From the NCBI GenBank assembly GCA_008638375.1, contig VIRR01000577.1, forward strand, positions 124,001 through 188,000: a DNA stretch of 64,000 nt, written 5' to 3'. This DNA comes from Nyssa sinensis (lineage: Eukaryota; Streptophyta; Magnoliopsida; Cornales; Nyssaceae). The position numbers and the translations under genes were made by a program. This document shows, piece by piece, positions 11,441-23,785 of this stretch. Within the stretch, counting starts at the first letter, position 1; every line of letters begins with the position of its first letter. The notes under the pieces were generated by a model. The model made no database searches and was not told the origin of the DNA. It worked only from the letters and a program-made list of their open reading frames with translations.

Positions 11441-11837
11441 TCAAACATAATAAACTAAAAACCACTTCTAAATTAACAAAGATAGTAAAAAGTGATAAAC
11501 CTCAAAAAATAAAATCATACAACTAAATGATGTTATTATGATCAATATTTATATTTTATTTTAATAAAAATTATAAATTAAATGATAATATTAGTTATTC
11601 ATTTAAAGTCCACCAAGCAGTTTTCAAGAAAATTAATGAAAAAAAAAATTAAATCCATGTTACTTAAAATTCTAATTATTGAAATTTCTTCTCGTCACTC
11701 ATTCAAAAGATGAAAAATGCCTCTAAATTATTTTTCCTAACTATTAATATTTTACACACTTCTTTCTCTTTTACAATTCTAAAATTTTTAAGGACAAAAT
11801 AATATTGTTCAATTCTTATTGCTTCTAATAGTTCTCG

Positions 11838-11839
<2 letters not shown>

Positions 11840-11877
<38 letters not shown>
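11840..11877. repeat. (TA)n microsatellite
   Basis: About 19 TA units in AT-rich DNA. Confidence 0.95.
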
Positions 11878-11884
<7 letters not shown>

Positions 11885-12059
11885 AAGATTCACATAGTTT
11901 AGAATTCGAAAAAAAAAAGTAGGTGTAGAGAAACAAAAATAAAACATAAGAGAATCTTATACCAAAAAGGACTGTGAAAAATATAAGTGGGATAAAAATG
12001 GGACAAAAAGAGCAATGAATTGGAAGTTTGGACATTTTTTCAGTAATGAAAATAAAATT

Positions 12060-12380
12060 TTGAAAAAAAAAACATAAGATGGAGAAAAAATGCAATGAGG
12101 CGGACGTAACTTTAATATAAAAAAAAATAAAGTTAATATATGTGTTTTAGAATCTGAAAGAAAAATAATTCTAAAAAAGATAAGGTAGTAAAAGTGTTTT
12201 AGAATTCTAAAATGTAATTAATTCAAAGAAATAATCCTAAAATTTGGGAATATTTTTTAGTGAAAAAAAAAACATAAAGTGGAGAAAAATTGCAATGAGG
12301 TGGATGTAATTTTATTAAAATAAAATAAAGTTAAAATACGTGTTCAAAAAATATAAAGTGGAGAAAAATTACAATGATCT
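12060..12380. repeat. Diverged tandem repeat, about 200-bp period
   Basis: aaaaaacataagatggagaa with caatgaggcggacgtaa occurs near 12065, again near 12270 with several substitutions, and as a shorter third copy near 12350. Confidence 0.7.
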
Positions 12381-12564
12381 GGATTTTGTGGCAAAAGGCA
12401 TCGTGGAAAGGTTGATGTTACATAAAAGTTTAGAATGGAGTGAGGGTTTCAAGACTAGTGTGATCGAAACTTATCAGATGATGTTTGGAATGATCGGAAC
12501 ATCGATGCTTGGAAGTTATTCAAAACATTTAAATTTTTCAGAAAGTTCTTCACCGAGAGCGAGT

Positions 12565-13190
12565 TGTCACGGATTTAATATTTTAAGCACCCGTGCGGTA
12601 CTTAGCAACTCACAATTAGGCTTGTAGTACTAAGTCAACCTATCTAGCTTACCCACCTAGAATGGTGGCTAGAGAAGATGGTAGCTAGGGAACAAGAAAG
12701 CTAGAGAGACAGGAACTTATATTCTCAAGAAAATATTGCTTACACTTGAGTGAGTGGCAAATGAAACCCCCACCCCTTTTAAAGGCTCTTGGCCTTACAA
12801 TCAATGGCTAAGATCACTTTGATCTAAGGGTTATAGTGGTGGGTCTAGAATGTTTCTTGAGGGGTCATTCTAGAATCCTTACAAAGTCAACATTTTAGAA
12901 TACTCTTAAAACTATTTTTTATACAAAAGTTATCTCTAAGTCTCTAAAATATTATACTTGTATTTACATTACTCTAATATACCAGAAGGCTCTAGAACAT
13001 TCCGCACTCCATGAGAATGCCCTAGGTCACTCTAAAATTCTCTGGATACCCAACCTTGTAGGCAGGCCATGCAGTGTGGATGCTTTCTGTAAACGTCAGC
13101 GTGGCACCCATGTATGGCATCTGCATGGCGTCCATGTGCCATAACCTTTGTCCCTTTTTGCAAGGGGTGACAGAGTGCTCCCAATGGACA
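12565..13190 (-). repeat. Probable solo LTR next to the NLR pseudogene
   Basis: A 626-bp segment with inverted ends TGTCAC...GGACA. Read on the minus strand it has an LTR-like layout: tgtccattgg start, a promoter-like cctttaaaagg, an R/U5-like T-rich part and a gtgaca end. The flanks (cgagt and ggaag) do not form a convincing TSD, so recombination or deletion may have removed one side. The right end abuts the first recognisable NLR codons. Superfamily not determined; Copia is my guess. Confidence 0.55.
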
Positions 13191-15369
13191 GGAAGAGATT
13201 GTGGTGGTCTTTGAAGACAAGGCAAGAACAATAATAGGCCGGCTTGTTCGGGGAAAGCGGAAGCGACAAGTTATCTCCATCACCGGGATGCCTGGACAAG
13301 GCAAGACAACCCTGGCCAGAAAAGTATACGATGATTCTGTTGTTCGATATCACTTCGATGTTGGTGCATGGATCTCTATTTCTCAGGTATATCGAAAGAG
13401 GGATTTGTTGATACACATCTTAAGTACTCTGGATCATTTTACAGTTGAAACTACATATTATAAGAGCGATGATATGTTGGGTGAAGAGGTGTACAAACGG
13501 TTGATGGGTCATTCCTATCTCATTGTGATGGATGATATATGGAATTCTGATGCCTGGAATGATTTGAAATTTTTTTCCCAAATGAAAGCAAGGGAAGCAG
13601 AATTATAGTTACTAGTCGTCAAACAGGAGTGGGTTTGCATCCTCATCGTCTGCGGTCTTTGAATGAAGCTGAAAGTTGGGATCTGTTTAAACAGAAAGAA
13701 TTTCGAAGAGGAAGCTGCCCTCCAGAGTTGATCGACATTGGAAAGCAGATCACAGGAAAATGTGGAGGACTACCACTTGCAATTGTTGTACTTGCTGGAC
13801 TTTTTGCAGAGAAAATGGATGAGCTAGTTTGGTGGAAGGAAGTTGCGAAGAGAGTAAGTTATTATATTCTCAAGGATCCAGAGCAATATATGGACACACT
13901 AGCACTGAGTTATGATTACTTGCCTGATCACTTGAAACCATGTTTTCTCTATTTTGGAGCATTTCTGGAAGACTATGAAATTCCTGTGCAGCCGTTGATC
14001 TTGTTATGGGTCACTGAAGGATTTATACGACAAAGTGGGCAACAAAGCTTAGAGGATTCAGCGGAGGATTACTTGATCGATCTAATTGACAGAAATCTTG
14101 TACTTGCTTCAAAATGAACGCCTGGTGGTAGAATCAAATCGTGTCGCATCCATGATATGCTACGGGACTTATGCTTGAGAAAGGTGAGAAGTTTGTGCAG
14201 CACATATGCATCTACAGACAAAGTTCTTCGTCTGCTTCTTCTGCCGCAAATGCAAAATACAAGCAACGTCGCCTGTTTATCCATTCTCACTTCTCCGAGG
14301 ACTATCTTCCTATGAACATTAATAGTCTGCACATTCGTTCTTTGCTGTGCTTTTCCCTTTCTTTCTCCGTGCCATTGGGTTTTGAAGCCCTTGCACCCAC
14401 ATCAAGTTTTATTCAACACTTGCGATGTATTAGGGTGTTGGATTTACGGGGTATCAAGTTTAAATTCTTTCCCAGCTTTATAAAAGAGCTAGTTGATTTG
14501 AGGTACTTATCCCTTTGTGCTGACATTCGTTATTTTCTGACCTTCATATCCAAACTCTATTACCTAGAGACCCTTATTATTAAAGGATTATCAAGGCCCG
14601 TCAAATTACCATATCGTATTTGGAAGATGGGTAAGCCGAGGCATCTGTGTATTGATTGTCGTGTTCATATACCTCGCCGTAGTCGTGAAAAAAGAGGGCA
14701 ACCTGCAAACAATTACCTCAGTAGGTCTTTAAGCCTGGGATGAGAAAGTCTTGGCCAGAATTCCCAATCTTAGAAAACTAGGCTATGCTTTTTTTAGGAA
14801 CATGGAATGCGTTCCATCGATATCCTGAACTGGACTACCTACTTCGCCTTGAAACATTGAAGGTAAATTGCTTTGTGTTCAGAAAAGATCCATCAAGTTT
14901 TCCCCTTTCTTATAAGTTCCCCCAAAATCTGAAGAAGTTAACCTTGTCGAGGTTTCGTCTGCCTTGGACGGAATTGTCAACTCTTGGAAGGTTACCATAC
15001 CTTGAAGTTCTCAAATTATTACGTGATGCCTTCAAGGGACCAAGGTGGGACACAGGTGATGGAGAGTTTCGCAAACTCAAATTCTTGAAATTTCAGGCCC
15101 TGGATATTGAGAAATGGGATGCCTCAAGAAATCAGTTTCCCAGTCTTCAGCATTTAGTGTTGGACAAATGTAGAGAACTCGAGGAGATTCCCTCTGATTT
15201 AGGGTATATACCCACTTTAAAGATGTTTGAGCTACAGTGGCCTCGCTGCTCTAGTTGAAACTCTGCCAAGCATATTCGGGAAGAGCAAGAAGAGATGGCA
15301 AATGATGACCTCGTTGTCATCTGTTATCCAAGCAAGGAGAGAACACAGGAGGGAGAGGAACACGAATAG
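13191..15369 (+). pseudogene. CC-NBS-LRR disease-resistance gene, R1/RPP13-like (broken)
   Basis: An intracellular immune-receptor gene that is no longer translatable. The N-terminal coiled coil is missing; recognisable sequence starts EEIVVVFEDKARTII beside an LTR. NB-ARC motifs are P-loop GMPGQGKTT (13285-13311), kinase-2 YLIVMDDIW (13516-13542), RNBS-B ITVTSR-like after a frameshift near 13580, CGGLPLA (13760-13778) and an MHD-position IHD (14146-14154). LRR repeats run to about 15250. The tail AKHIREEQEEMANDD ends at TAG 15367-15369. Damage: frameshifts near 13580, 14180 and 14745, and TGA at 14115-14117 and 15256-15258. The GSCPPELIDIGKQI block suits the R1/late-blight type. Confidence 0.93.
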
Positions 15370-16922
15370 GCTACCTCGGATTACTTGTGAGTCTTATTAA
15401 AACTTTTCAATTCATGTCGTTTTTCATTTTTATTTCTACTTATTTTTTGTTTCCTTTTTTTTTTTTTAGTTTGAAGACTCTGTTTCAAGTGAGGAGGATC
15501 TGCCAGTGGTGGTTGGTAAGTAATTCAGATGAATTTGAAAAACTTCTGATGACAAATAACACTGGATTTTAAGTCATCTTTTCTTCTACTGAATTGTAAA
15601 GTTTATATTTGTTAATTATCTGATATCACAATTATATTTTCTATTTACATTTCAAATGATTTTGAAGCTACACTGAAACTCTGGCTCTTTTTCCCAACAC
15701 AAACTGGAAGCACTTTCGCATATCTCAGCTCCTGATTACATCATGAGCCATGGAGAAGCAAGGAAATCAAAAGAAAGTTGGCTACAAAGTACTTGGTTTT
15801 CTTTCACTAGGCTGAGTTTTTTTGCCCCCCCTAGAATGAGTCTGGATTTTTATGCTTACGGGAAGTAATTTACACAATTACAATCAGAAAAGTTCTATGG
15901 TTAGTTTAATTCCTTTCTGGCCTTAATGCAACTAGAGGTGGTTTGAAATTAACAATCGCCCTATTATATATAGGATCGAGCATTTGATGTTTGCTTATCC
16001 AAAAAACTTAAAAACTAAAAAGCTTGGCTTGGCCCATCCCCCACCACCTAGATGAAGGTGTTGTTTTTCGCACATATACAATATTTCTTTAATTTTTCAT
16101 TAGATAATAGGTTCAAATTTCAATCCTCAAACTTGTAATGGTTTTTATTGGGGCAAAAATAAGGATGGATAATATTTAATTTATATCTCAGAGTTAACGT
16201 AAAATAATCTCAAATTATTTCTTGCTTACCCAAAAAAAGATCTCAAATTATTTTTTTGATACTTAACTAAATAAGAATCGTTGATCGTAGTGACTTATAA
16301 ATTAAGTAAAATTGTTAATTAATTAAATATGACCAAGTGATAATTATGCAATAATAAAGTTGAGGACATAATAGAGGCACCACACAAAGTGGGAAAACTC
16401 TCATGAGAAAAAAAACCCACGTTTGTTACAAAACAAATCCACCAATAAATCAATCCAATTACTGCTAGCATGTTTAATCTTATCGATGACTGTTTCAAAC
16501 TTAATTAGTCTTCCACAACTCAAAAATTCACCATCTCAACGGTGTGCAAATCTCATGCAATGGAAGTCTGTGCCTAACATTTTTGTATGCACCTATGTGT
16601 ACTACCCTAACACTACGTAGAATTCACACCACAAGGTTCAAAAACTTGCAACAAGCTGACTATATTAAAAAAAAAAAAAAAAAAAACTAAAGCTTAATAT
16701 CACTCAGTAATTCTATGTGTTTCAAAAGACTAGGGTTCTATCCATGTATCATATAGCTGTGCTGCTTTTCCTTTTCCTTTACCTCTTTTCAACCTAAAAT
16801 AGTTTAGGAGAATCTCATAAACTTCGTATACATTCAAGTCAACTTGAGGTTTAAATCTATCCTTTGATTATGTAGGCCTAACTAATTATAATTATATCAC
16901 GTACTTTAACGGCAAATAAACA
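15370..16922 (+). other. 3' flank of the NLR pseudogene, otherwise unassigned
   Basis: A GT...AG intron-like stretch with a long T tract lies at about 15389-15470, followed by a short acidic reading (FEDSVSSEEDLPVVVG), so a small 3' exon or spliced untranslated region is possible. A poly-A tract of about 23 lies near 16668-16685. Nothing else is recognised. Confidence 0.4.
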
Positions 16923-17177
16923 TTACCTCTGAAGCCATTCCTTCAAGGTTTCAGTGTTTTCTTGTCCCTTAATTTTTGCTTCAGCAAGTAGCGCCTTCGT
17001 TGGGGTTTTGTATATGAACGACCTAACCGAAACGATTTCGGTTGACTTGGCAATCTTTATTTTTCTAGCAATCACTTTTTGTTGCCATAGTAAGTCTGTC
17101 ATGAACTCTTGTTGCTTTCTATCGGCTGCCCTTTGAGCCTTGGTCATGATCGTAAATTCTTCCTGTTTCCTATCCAT
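16923..17177 (-). other. Unrecognised 84-codon open frame, charged
   Basis: An open frame reading MDRKQEEFTIMTKAQRAADR and rich in Lys, Glu and Gln, likely helical, with the repeated motif RKQ(E/Q)EFMT. I do not recognise a family. It lies just left of a long LTR-like sequence and could be a gag-like scrap or chance. Confidence 0.25.
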
Positions 17178-17217
17178 TATTGTCTACTTGTATTTCCGCC
17201 TAAAACACAATTTAGCG

Positions 17218-19003
17218 TGTTAGGGAAGTAAATTTTAAATTTTAAAATTATACTCTTCTGGTAGCTCCATTAACTTTTATTTAAATTTAATTACTTCACA
17301 TGTTGACGTGTCATGTCTTTCCATATTTCATTTTAACATACGTGCTTTAGTTTTGTACTTCAGTAGTGTTTTAATTTATAGCCACCTGATTGATGCTATT
17401 CATCAAATTTTATGTCTTTTTATTTTAGACATCTCTTTTGGTTTAATAGACTCTACCATTGAGTCCGGAACGTCAAAGAAAGTCGGTTTAGGCTTTCTTA
17501 GAATTTAATTCAGACTTTTGTATTAAAAGGGCAAAATGGTCATTTATGTATTTACATGTCATAATTTTTCGTACTTTGTTTCATAATTTAGACTCCACCA
17601 TTGAGTCTGGAATGTCAAAGAAAGTCAATTTAGACTTTCGCAGGACTCTGTTTGAGTTTGGTAGCAGTAAGGGCAATTTGGTCATTTTGACATTTTTACG
17701 GGTCTTTAATTTTTTTGTTTTTAGGACCTCGTCTCATGTCGTGGACCACACTATTGGACTCATAGGATCCGAAATAGTAAGAATACACTATTTATTTACT
17801 TCATTTGGACTTCGTTTGCTTCGTTTATGGCGTAGGGGCATTTTTAAAATATTTTTCATTTAAATATTATTAATTTAATATTTAATTTATTTCGGTTGGG
17901 CCACAGTAGAATTTTCCAGAATTTTAGGGGTCAAAATCTAATTTCACAAACTTTCGGTCTGAACCAGTGGGTTCAGTTCCATTTTAAGTGAACTGGTTCG
18001 GTTTTTATGTGAACCAACCGGTTTGGTCGGTTTAATACATGATGCTGATGTCATGATGACGTCAGCCCTAATGTTTTAAAATTTAAAACTAACATGAAAC
18101 GCCGTCGTTCCAATAATGCAGTGGCCCTACTCTCGTCTTAACACGTGTCCGAGTCAACTCGTGTGACTCGATTCAAACAGCGAGTCGACTCATCGTCTTC
18201 TCCTCTGTTTTCTTCACTGTTGCCCTAATTTTCGAAGCTAAAAGCTTCCATTTTCATGCGTTTTTGTTCACCCAACCTCCACTGTTTTTAACCTAATCCA
18301 TTTCTGGAACATTGTTTAAGAGGTTGTCATTCATTATAGGCATCAAACAGATATTATTTGCTCGGTTAAAGGTTCGATAGTGAAACCTGCACCTCGGTCA
18401 TTTATACTCATTTCTTAACTAAATCTTATGAAATTTGTCCTATTTTGTTCCATATAACATGGGGTTTCATTCCCCATTCCTTAAAATTGAGTTTGAAGTA
18501 TGGTTGTGAGGTTGGGTCTTAAAACCCGAAACCTGCAACTCACCTTTTCATGGTCATTTCTTTGGCCTTGTGATCGCGCTTTGGGTTTATTAGAACCCTT
18601 ATAGTCCCTGTTTGAGGTCTTGATAAATCAAGTAGGTTTTGGTTAACATGGATTCAGACTCGCTTCAAGCAAGGTCCTTCCATGGCTGCTTGTTCATGGG
18701 TCTTACATTTTAGGTTGTTTTAAAGACCAATTTTCATGCCTTATTCACGTACTAACATCCTAAACATCATACATGCATAAATAAAACTCAAACAGCTCAT
18801 ATACATGCACATATCCTAGAGAGAGAAATTTAAGTGTGTTGTTGGTTTACCTCAAAGGTGGTATACCTTTATTCCCCCTTCTGATTTTCTCCCTTCCTTA
18901 AGCTTCTTAGTTCCTTTTCTTTCAGTTCTTTTCTTCCAGTAGTAAGCATGCACTGCAAGCATTGGTTTTAAACCAATTCCACCGACTCCTCTCTCTTTCC
19001 TAA

Positions 19004-19072
<69 letters not shown>

Positions 19073-19393
19073 TCTCAGACCTACTCACCACTGTTTGGGC
19101 CTACCTTGTACACTTGTGCACTCCTCCATTCTGAATTCCCAATACCACACGCCGTACTTACATATATATATATATATCATATATTAGCACCTCACACCCA
19201 CACCTCTCTCAACTGTTCACTGATCACCCCATACCCTTCACTATTTGCCTTTCTTTTCTCCCCCACTCCTCTCAAATCAGCCATGCCTCCTTTAATCTAT
19301 ATGTATATTTATGTATATATATACAAGGTAAGTTATAATTATTTATATGTCACATATATTTATATTTAATTATTTTTTATATATACTACCATT

Positions 19394-19424
<31 letters not shown>

Positions 19425-19710
19425 ACATGCTTGGCCATGTACACATACACATTACACCTTTAATGTGTGTACGTGTGTGTCATCATATAACTAATACTTA
19501 ACTTCTTATATTTAAATCAACTAATTATATTAATTAATCATTCTCTTAATTGTATAATATTCACACTACTTTTCATAACCTCGTAAAACGTGTCTTCGGT
19601 TTGGCGATCGACGTGAAAACGTATAATCGTTACGGAACCAACAGGTTGGTGATTGCAACGAAAGTGATATACAGTCATCCCGAGTTTTCAAGACTCTTAT
19701 GTTAGTGACT
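17218..19710 (+). repeat. Long LTR-like sequence, left part
   Basis: Non-coding sequence beginning tgttagggaag. It contains an internal direct repeat (tctaccattgagtccggaa at about 17451 and tccaccattgagtctggaa at about 17594, each followed by a gtcaaagaaagtc block), CT/TA microsatellites and long CT-rich tracts. It seems to continue right of the Athila element (27410-27565), ending agtcagggtattaca, an ending common in long Ty3/gypsy LTRs. The start is uncertain and no TSD was found. Confidence 0.45.
19007..19070. repeat. (CT)n(TA)n compound microsatellite
   Basis: About 14 CT units run directly into about 17 TA units. Confidence 0.95.
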
Positions 19711-20929
19711 TGATAAATGGTCAAAAAGTGCATATTTATTTTGTTAACCCTAGATATTCTTGCACTTTTATTATTTTAATTTCTCCAATCTATATGCATT
19801 TGCTAGTTAATTCTTGTTTTATCTTTTTGCAGAGAAAGCTCGTCAAAGTTGATGATTTAGTAGTGGATTTGGAGCAAAAGGAAAATATTGAGCTTTAAAG
19901 TGCTAAAAGAAGTGGAAAACAAGTGATTTTGGGTTAGAAGAGAAGCTTGATCCATATGTAGGTGGTCCAGGGCCTATTTTAGCATTATAGGCTCTATTTT
20001 GGAGCACTTTAGACTCCCTTTTTGGGCCTTTAATGTCTAATTACGGGATTTTATTTTATTTTCCTGAATTTTTATGTAGTGGGGGCATTTTTGGAAAAAA
20101 AAGGGGATAATATTAGGAGCTAGGGTTTTGGGAAAAGGAAGAGGCCGTTTTTAGGGATCTGGACGAGGAGAAGAAGGAAGGAGACGACTCTAAAGAAGGA
20201 GATGAAAAACTCCATGGCTATGGTGTTCATCTCTTCCACTATCATAGGCTAAGTTCTCACATTCCTAGGGTTTAGATGAAACTCTAGTCAAGTAATATTG
20301 CTTCTTTGTATTCTATTTTTGGGTTAATTAGTTTTGGATGTTGATTGTATAACGTTGGGATTTTATTAAGGCAATGATGGTGTTATTTGGTTTCACATAA
20401 TCAATTTCTGTGATTTTGTTTATGTGGTTATATAATAGTAATATTTGTACATACATCAAAACCGTAGGACGAGTCATAACTCAGGAAAAACAAATTGTGA
20501 CTATGACCTTAGAATTAGCGTAGACAATTTGTGTTGACCAAAGATGATTCGTGCTTAGGGTTTTGGTGCGTGATTTTCTTGATGATTGTATTGAGGCTTG
20601 TAGCCAAAATACATCTTTTACATCCAAATTTAATGGCTCAAAAAATTAATACAATTGAAGCTAGTTACAAGATTAGTGGTGGATTCAACACTCTAGGAAT
20701 CCTCTTTTAATTTGATTCATCATTAATTCAGTTAAATATTTGCTTTAATTATAGTTCTCATTTAATTTTAGAAAAGAATCAACAAACAATCACCTTTTGT
20801 GAATTTGAATTAAAGTAAATCTCAACTTTGGTTTTTAAAATAATTAACTGTCTCTATGGGTTCGACCCTTACTTCTCTACTATACTAGTAGTTTAGTTTG
20901 GTAATTTGATTGATTTCTACGACAGATCA
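19711..20929 (+). repeat. 5' LTR of the Athila-type element
   Basis: 1219 bp, starting tgataaatggtcaaaaagtg and ending ctacgacagatca. It is nearly the same as 26193-27409 and is followed by the primer-binding site. Confidence 0.96.
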
Positions 20930-20934
20930 ATTTT

Positions 20935-20949
20935 TGGTGCCGTTGCCGG
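20935..20949 (+). other. Primer-binding site of the Athila-type element
   Basis: tggtgccgttgccgg lies five bases after the LTR end. It matches the 3' end of tRNA-Asp except for T in place of C at the fourth base. Confidence 0.88.
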
Positions 20950-21347
20950 TGACTGTTGAATTGTTAAAAAACTTAGTAGTTGATTTTTATTTTAATTCTT
21001 TATTTTCTACTATTATTCTTTTTCTTTGTCTTTGGTGTGCAGCAATTATAAAAAGCTAAAAGAAGCGGAGTCGATTGGAGCAAATGCGGGTTGGTAAAAA
21101 AATCATAAAAGAAGAAAAATTCTACATTCTTTGCAGCCCATCACGGTGAAATCTTTCCCTTCTCTTTGCATTTTATTTTTGCTACAGTTGGTATATTTGA
21201 TTGGATAGGTTTATTAGTTTTATGTTTGGTCGCCGTTCGTGCAACCCAGACTTAGAGAAATTAGACCTTGAGCTAGAAAGAATCTAGAGAGCTTTTCATA
21301 GTTTGTCCATTAAGTCTGAGGTTTTAGGAAATCCTATTTCTATAGAC

Positions 21348-23127
21348 ATGGCTAATAATGGTAGACAACAACAATCACAGCCTCTTAAGGCTCATTTTGT
21401 TCCTACCACATATACCAACCCTTCATGTATTCAAATGCCTACTGTAACTTGGCATTATGAAATTAGACCCAGACCATTCAGATGTTACCATTTTTTTATG
21501 GGAAATCAAATGGGGACCCATACCAACATCTGAATGAATTTTTGGAGATTTGCACCACTATCAATGTGCAAAATCTGAGTGAGAATGCTCTTAAGTTAAG
21601 GTTGTTCCCTTCTTCATTGAAAGATAGAGCCAAACAATGGTTCGGTTCTTTGCCTACAAATTCTATAATAACTTGGACTCAACTCCAACAAGAGTTATTA
21701 AAAAAATACTTTCCTATAGGCAAAACCAATGATATGAGAAGAGCCATCACAAATTTTACTCAACTCGATGGTGAGTCTTTTCATGAAGCTTGGGAGAGAT
21801 TTTTGGACCTTCATAGGAAGTGTCCCCATCATGATATCATGCGTTGGCAGTTGGTACAAAGTTTTTATAACAGTATCGCAGAACAAAACTGTCAAATGAT
21901 TGACTCTACTTGTGGAGGGACTTTTCTCAACAAGAATCATGATGAGGCATGGGATCTTTTTGAGACCCTTAGTGAGAATTCGCAGCACCATGCCTCAGCA
22001 AGTCGGAGAGCTCCACCCACCTCCTTTAGCGTCCCTAAAAAAGGTGGCATTTATGAAGTTGGACAAGCTGGGGATGTCCAAGAGCAAGTTGCGGTGTTGT
22101 CTAGGAAACTAGACCAAGTTTTAGCTAGGGGACAAGTTTCTACTTCTGCTCCTGCCACTCAAGAGGTGTGTGCTTTATGTTCATGCCCAACTCTTTATGT
22201 GTCAGACTATCCCTTCGCCCTGCAATATCCAGAGTTTGTGCAAAAGCAAGTTAATGCTCTTCAAGGTTTTTCCAAACCGGCTAATGATCCATATTCTAGC
22301 CAGTACAACCCGGGATGGAGAAACCACCCAAATTTTTCTTGGAGGCCTCAAGCCTCAAATCCTCCATTCTCACAAAATTCAAGGCCAAACGTGCCTAATT
22401 CTTTTCCATCATCGTCCTTCTGTCCTCCTCCTCAACAATATCAACAAGCACCTCCTCCCCTTAGAAATTCAGCTTTTGAGGACAAGGTGTTGAGTGCTTT
22501 GCAAGCTTCAGAGTCAAATCATCAGTCTAACATTCAATTGCTCCACTCACACACTCAGTCCATCTCGAAGCTAGAATCCCAAATGGGACAACTAGCACAA
22601 GCTGTGAGTAGAAGAGATGAGGGACGTTTACCAAGTCAACCGGTGAACAATCCTAAAGGCCAATATGGGGTAGAGTGTTCCAACTCCAATGATCAATTTC
22701 ATGACCAAGCTAAGGCCATAACTACTTTTAGGAGTGGGAGAGTGGTAGATAACAAAGTTGAGTATAAGGCTGAGGGTGAATTGACAAGTTCTTCTCAAAA
22801 GGATGAAGGTGAGAATGCAAATTTTCAACAAGGGGATTCTTCATCCCCAAGTGATCCTTTGAGTGTTCCTGTGGCATCCTATGTGCCCAAAGCCCCTTAC
22901 CCTTCCTGTTTGGCTGACCCTTCTCCTTTTGGGAAAAAGGGTGCGAATATGGAGGAAATGCTTGAGATTTTTAAGCAAGTTAAGATAAACTTGCCACTTC
23001 TTGATGCAATCAAGCAAATTCCTTCCTATGCCAAATTCTTGAAAGACCTTTGCACTCAAAAGCGAATAGCTAAAACTCATGTGTCAAAGAAGGTCTTTCT
23101 GACAGAGCAAGTGAGCTCAATTCTCCA
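21348..23127 (+). pseudogene. gag of the Athila-type element
   Basis: Capsid protein of the element. The ATG at 21348 gives MANNGRQQQSQPLKAHFVP; a frameshift near 21480 leads into the long frame 21482-23335. Family blocks are GDPYQHLNEFLEIC, LRLFPSSLKDRAKQWF, ITWTQLQQELLKKYFP and FHEAWERFLDLHRKCPHHD, then a degraded cysteine motif (VCALCSCPTLYVSDYP) and YNPGWRNHPNFSWRP. It ends in KVFLTEQVSSILQ, normally the approach to protease. After 23127 the reading is Pro/Thr-rich and foreign, so the true gag/pol frame is cut there although no stop appears until 23335. Confidence 0.92.
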
Positions 23128-23785
23128 GCACCAAACTGCACCCAACCTCAGCCGCACCGCCATAACCATCACTCCACCGCACCTCCCTAACTCGCTGCAC
23201 CCAAACCCTTCCCCGACCGAACCATCATCTCCTCCTACTGCACCCGACTCCACCACCATCAGATCGCCGCAACCTCTACCTCCTCCACCACCGAACCACA
23301 ACCACATCACCACTGCACATCTCCATCACCGCTGACCGCACCTCCATCAACCCACATCTATCTCTATTCACTCCTTTGGTAATTTTAATTTTAAGGTTTG
23401 AATTTCTTAATTTTTAATTTTGTTAATTTTGATTTGTTGAGGTGGGTTTGAAGTATGGTGTTGGAAGTTTTGGGTTCTGGGTTCAATATGCCGATAGACA
23501 GAAGGCTTAATAATATTCCCTCCAAGTGGGAAGAAAGAAGCAATAGATGCACGACACTCCTCATTAATTAAAAACTGCAATTTCATTGTTTGGACTTCCA
23601 TTTCCAGTTTCATCAGTATCCATTTGAGCGCATGAGGGATCTCTGGGATTAGTCTCATTTACTACCAACGGCAAGCCGTTATAAATTTTCTCCTCTTCCA
23701 CTGCTCTGCTACTAATTGTCCCTCCCAAGCCAAAAGCCCAAATTGGGCAAAAACACTCAAACCCAACCACTAACCTTTTATTTAT
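23128..23785. other. Foreign segment replacing pol in the Athila-type element
   Basis: From here to about 23785 there is no Athila homology. The left part is CAC/ACC-rich. The right part, read on the minus strand, is gene-like: two overlapping frames give GLPLVVNETNPRDPSCAQMD and, in another frame, EECRASIASFFPLGGNIIKP, with a GCAG acceptor-like site between them near 23577. A captured host gene piece in antisense is possible. I do not recognise the family. Confidence 0.4.

Noticed and set aside
12340..12627. Open frame of 95 codons as a gene
   Set aside because: It starts in a repeat and ends inside an LTR; only a weak DDVWN-like reading in another frame hints at an NLR scrap.
13022..13416. 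Minus-strand frames overlapping the NLR start
   Set aside because: They are shadows of the NB-ARC coding strand and the LTR, with no independent support.
23128..23335. Pro/Thr-rich C-terminus of the long gag frame as a genuine domain
   Set aside because: It starts exactly where family homology ends, and its composition follows a CAC-rich DNA tract, so it is most likely read-through into foreign DNA.
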